DNA from: Palaemon carinicauda | Taxonomy: Eukaryota > Arthropoda > Malacostraca > Decapoda > Palaemonidae | DNA: 64,000 bases | NCBI RefSeq assembly: GCF_036898095.1 | Contig: NC_090766.1 | Coordinates: forward strand, 32,736,516 to 32,800,515 | Direction of reading: 5' to 3' | Part shown: one piece after another, positions 62,440 through 64,000 of the stretch | Layout of the letters: every line of letters starts with the position of its first letter | Position numbering within the stretch: position 1 is the stretch's first letter | Position numbers and translations under genes: made by a program | Notes under the pieces: generated by a model | What the model saw: only the letters and a program-made list of their open reading frames with translations | Database searches by the model: none | What the model was told of the DNA's origin: nothing

Positions 62440-64000
62440 AGAGTAGGGAGAGATGGAATCACTCTAAGGAAGTGCACCCAATCACACCCTTACTTTCAGG
62501 GCTATTAACCAAACTTGTTAGAGTAGGGAGAGATGGAATAGCTCTAAGGAAGTGCACCCAATCACACCCTTACTTCAGGGCTATTAACCAAACTTGTTAG
62601 AGTAGGGAGAGATGGAATCGCTCTAAGGAAGTGCACCCAATCACACCCTTACTTCAGGGCTATTAACCAAACTTGTTAGAGTAGGGAGAGATGGAATCGC
62701 TCTAAGGAAGTGCACCCAATCACACCCTTACTTCAGGGATGATAACCAAACTTGTTAGAGTAGGGAGAGATGGAATCGCTCTAAGGAAGTGCACCCAATC
62801 ACACCCTTACTTCAGGGCTATTAACCAAACTTGTTAGAGTAGGGAGAGATGGAATCGCTCTAAGGAAGTGCACCCAATCACACCCTTGCTTCAGGGATGT
62901 TAACCAAACTTGTTAGAGTAGGGAGAGATGGAATCGCTCTAAGGAAGTGCACCCAATCACACCCTTACTTCAGGGATGATAACCAAACTTGTTAGAGTAG
63001 GGAGAGATGGAATCGCTCTAAGGAAGTGCACCCAATCACACCCTTGCTTCAGGGATGATAACCAAACTTGTTAGAGTAGGGAGAGATGGAATCGCTCTAA
63101 GGAAGTGCACCCAATCACACCCTTGCTTCAGGGATGATAACCAAACTTGTTAGAGTAGGGAGAGATGGAATCGCTCTAAGGAAGTGCACCCAATCACACC
63201 CTTACTTCAGGGATGATAACCAAAATTGTTAGAGTGTGGAGAGATGGAATAGCTCTAAGGAAGTGCACCCAATCACACCCTTACTTCAGGGCTATTAACC
63301 CAACTTGTTAGAGTAGGGAGAGATGGAATCGCTCTAAGGAAGTGCACCCAATCACACCCTTACTTCAGGGATGATAACCCAACTTGTTAGAGTAGGGAGA
63401 GATGGAATCGCTCTAAGGAAGTGCACCCAATCACACCCATATTTCGGGGCTATTAACCAAACTTGTTAGAGAAGGGAGAGATGGAATTGCTCTAAGGAAG
63501 TGCACCCAATCAAACCCTTACTTCAGGGATGATAACCAAACTTGTTAGAGTAGGGAGAGATGGAATCGCTCTAAGGAAGTGCACCCAATCACACCCTTAC
63601 TTCAGGGCTATTAACCAAACTTGTTAGAGAAATGAGGGATGGAATCGCTCTAAGGAAGTGCACCCAATCACACCCTTACTTCAGGGATGATAACCAAACT
63701 TGTTAGAGTAGGGAGAGATGGAATCGCTCTAAGGAAGTGCACCCAATCACACCCTTACTTCAGGGATGATAACCAAACTTGTTAGAGTAGGGAGAGATGG
63801 AATCGCTCTAAGGAAGTGCACCCAATCAAACCCTTACTTCAGGGATGATAACCAAACTTGTTAGAGTAGGGAGAGATGGAATCGCTCTAAGGAAGTGCAC
63901 TCAATCACACCCTTACTTCAGGGCTATTAACCAAACTTGTTAGAGTAGGGAGAGATGGAATAGCTCTAAGGAAGTGCACCCAATCACACCCTTACTTCAG
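62440..64000 (+). repeat. Higher-order module, copy E, cut by the window end
   Basis: The private markers of D recur 6,225 bp downstream: AGAGTGTGGA (63,231), AGAGAAATGAGGG (63,626) and GTGCACTCAATC (63,895), plus AACCCAACTTG and CAATCAAACCC. A GAATCACTC monomer at 62,454 matches one at 56,231 (offset 6,223; the two-base difference is a junction ATT in D against CTATT in E). E has GAGATGGAATC at 62,846 where D, A, B and C have GAGATGAAATC. The module continues beyond the window. Confidence 0.85.

Larger units (their letters stand above)
55838..64000 (+). repeat. Satellite DNA array, ~79-bp monomer, part after the gap
   Basis: The same satellite continues in the same orientation after the gap and runs off the right edge, ending inside a monomer at TTACTTCAG. 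It contains two related modules (D and E, described separately) with ordinary ATGAT, CTATT and ATGT junction monomers between them. No unique sequence is present. Confidence 0.97.

Noticed and set aside
491..63450. CENP-B box in the TTTCGGGGCTATT variant
   Set aside because: The variant has TTCG, but the required A and CGGG at fixed distance downstream are absent, and the common monomer lacks TTCG altogether.
1..64000. CRISPR array (regular repeats with variable joints)
   Set aside because: The variable joint is only 2-8 bp and draws on a small set of sequences. The repeated part is about 70 bp with no unique spacers, and no cas genes or leader are present.
1..64000. Telomeric, rDNA, tRNA or 5S tandem array
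   Set aside because: No TTAGGG-type hexamer repeat, no tRNA or 5S internal promoter boxes or fold, and the unit length is too short for rDNA.
1..64000. Transposon or insertion sequence within the array
   Set aside because: No break in monomer periodicity longer than a few bases, no target-site duplication and no terminal repeats were seen.
1..64000. Selection for coding because TCG to TAG and TTG changes are silent (Ile ATC/ATA/ATT) in the 26-codon frame
   Set aside because: Other frequent changes in the same frame are not silent (Tyr to Cys at TAC/TGC, Val to Glu at GTA/GAA), and most monomers are 79 bp and break the frame. CpG decay plus chance explains the pattern.
1..64000. Inverted blocks of the satellite
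   Set aside because: Every line read shows the monomer in the plus orientation; I found no reverse-complement copy.

Overview
The whole window is a single head-to-tail satellite DNA array. I find no gene, RNA gene, transposon or unique sequence. The unit is about 79 bp (range about 75-82 bp), about 46% GC in the commonest form, and all copies I read lie in the same orientation. At this length the window holds roughly 800 copies. The array runs off both ends, so its true length is unknown but exceeds 63 kb. A tandem array of this size, with nested higher-order structure and a 500-N assembly gap, points to a eukaryotic chromosome, most likely centromeric, pericentromeric or another heterochromatic block. 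I do not recognise the satellite family and cannot name the organism.

Monomer anatomy (reference copy 6659-6737, counted from the AACC start): positions 1-17 hold AACCAAAC and the left arm of a dyad (ACTT-G-TTAGAG). Positions 18-35 are a purine-rich segment ending in the only CpG. Positions 36-47 are the right arm (CTCTAA-GG-AAGT). GTGCAC sits at 46-51, a pyrimidine-rich segment follows to 70, and a short junction between GGG and the next AACC varies in length from 2 to 8 bp. Variation is concentrated at this junction, at the CpG, at the TAG/AAG/TGG triplet after the left arm, and at the A/G/C before CTTCAG.

Layout. 1-15,000: mixed monomers with two fairly uniform stretches (about 5,380-7,110 and 9,700-10,800) and a duplicated module about 4,176 bp apart (7,125 and 11,301). 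15,000-35,250: three near-identical copies of a module of about 3-4 kb (A from about 15,000, B from about 25,480, C from about 31,165), each ending in a run of a distinctive monomer subtype. 35,250-42,300: mixed, with the most divergent block at about 38,200-39,100. 42,300-50,800: TGGG/TGGGG subtypes, partly in a repeating three-monomer pattern. 50,850-54,000: a clear three-monomer higher-order repeat of about 235 bp. 54,000-55,337: fairly uniform monomers with short ATAT/ATAAT junctions. 55,338-55,837: exactly 500 N. 55,838-64,000: module D (from about 56,220) and its copy E 6,225 bp downstream, both related to A/B/C, with ordinary monomers between them.

Nothing here works together as genes. 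Open reading frames up to 136 codons occur in both strands, but they follow from runs of 78-bp monomers (26 codons, no frame change) and end wherever a 77-, 79- or 80-bp monomer shifts the frame into TAG stops. The interest of the window lies in the structure and evolution of the array: nested repeats, mosaic copies, a per-monomer dyad, CpG decay, and a gap whose size does not fit the repeat phase.
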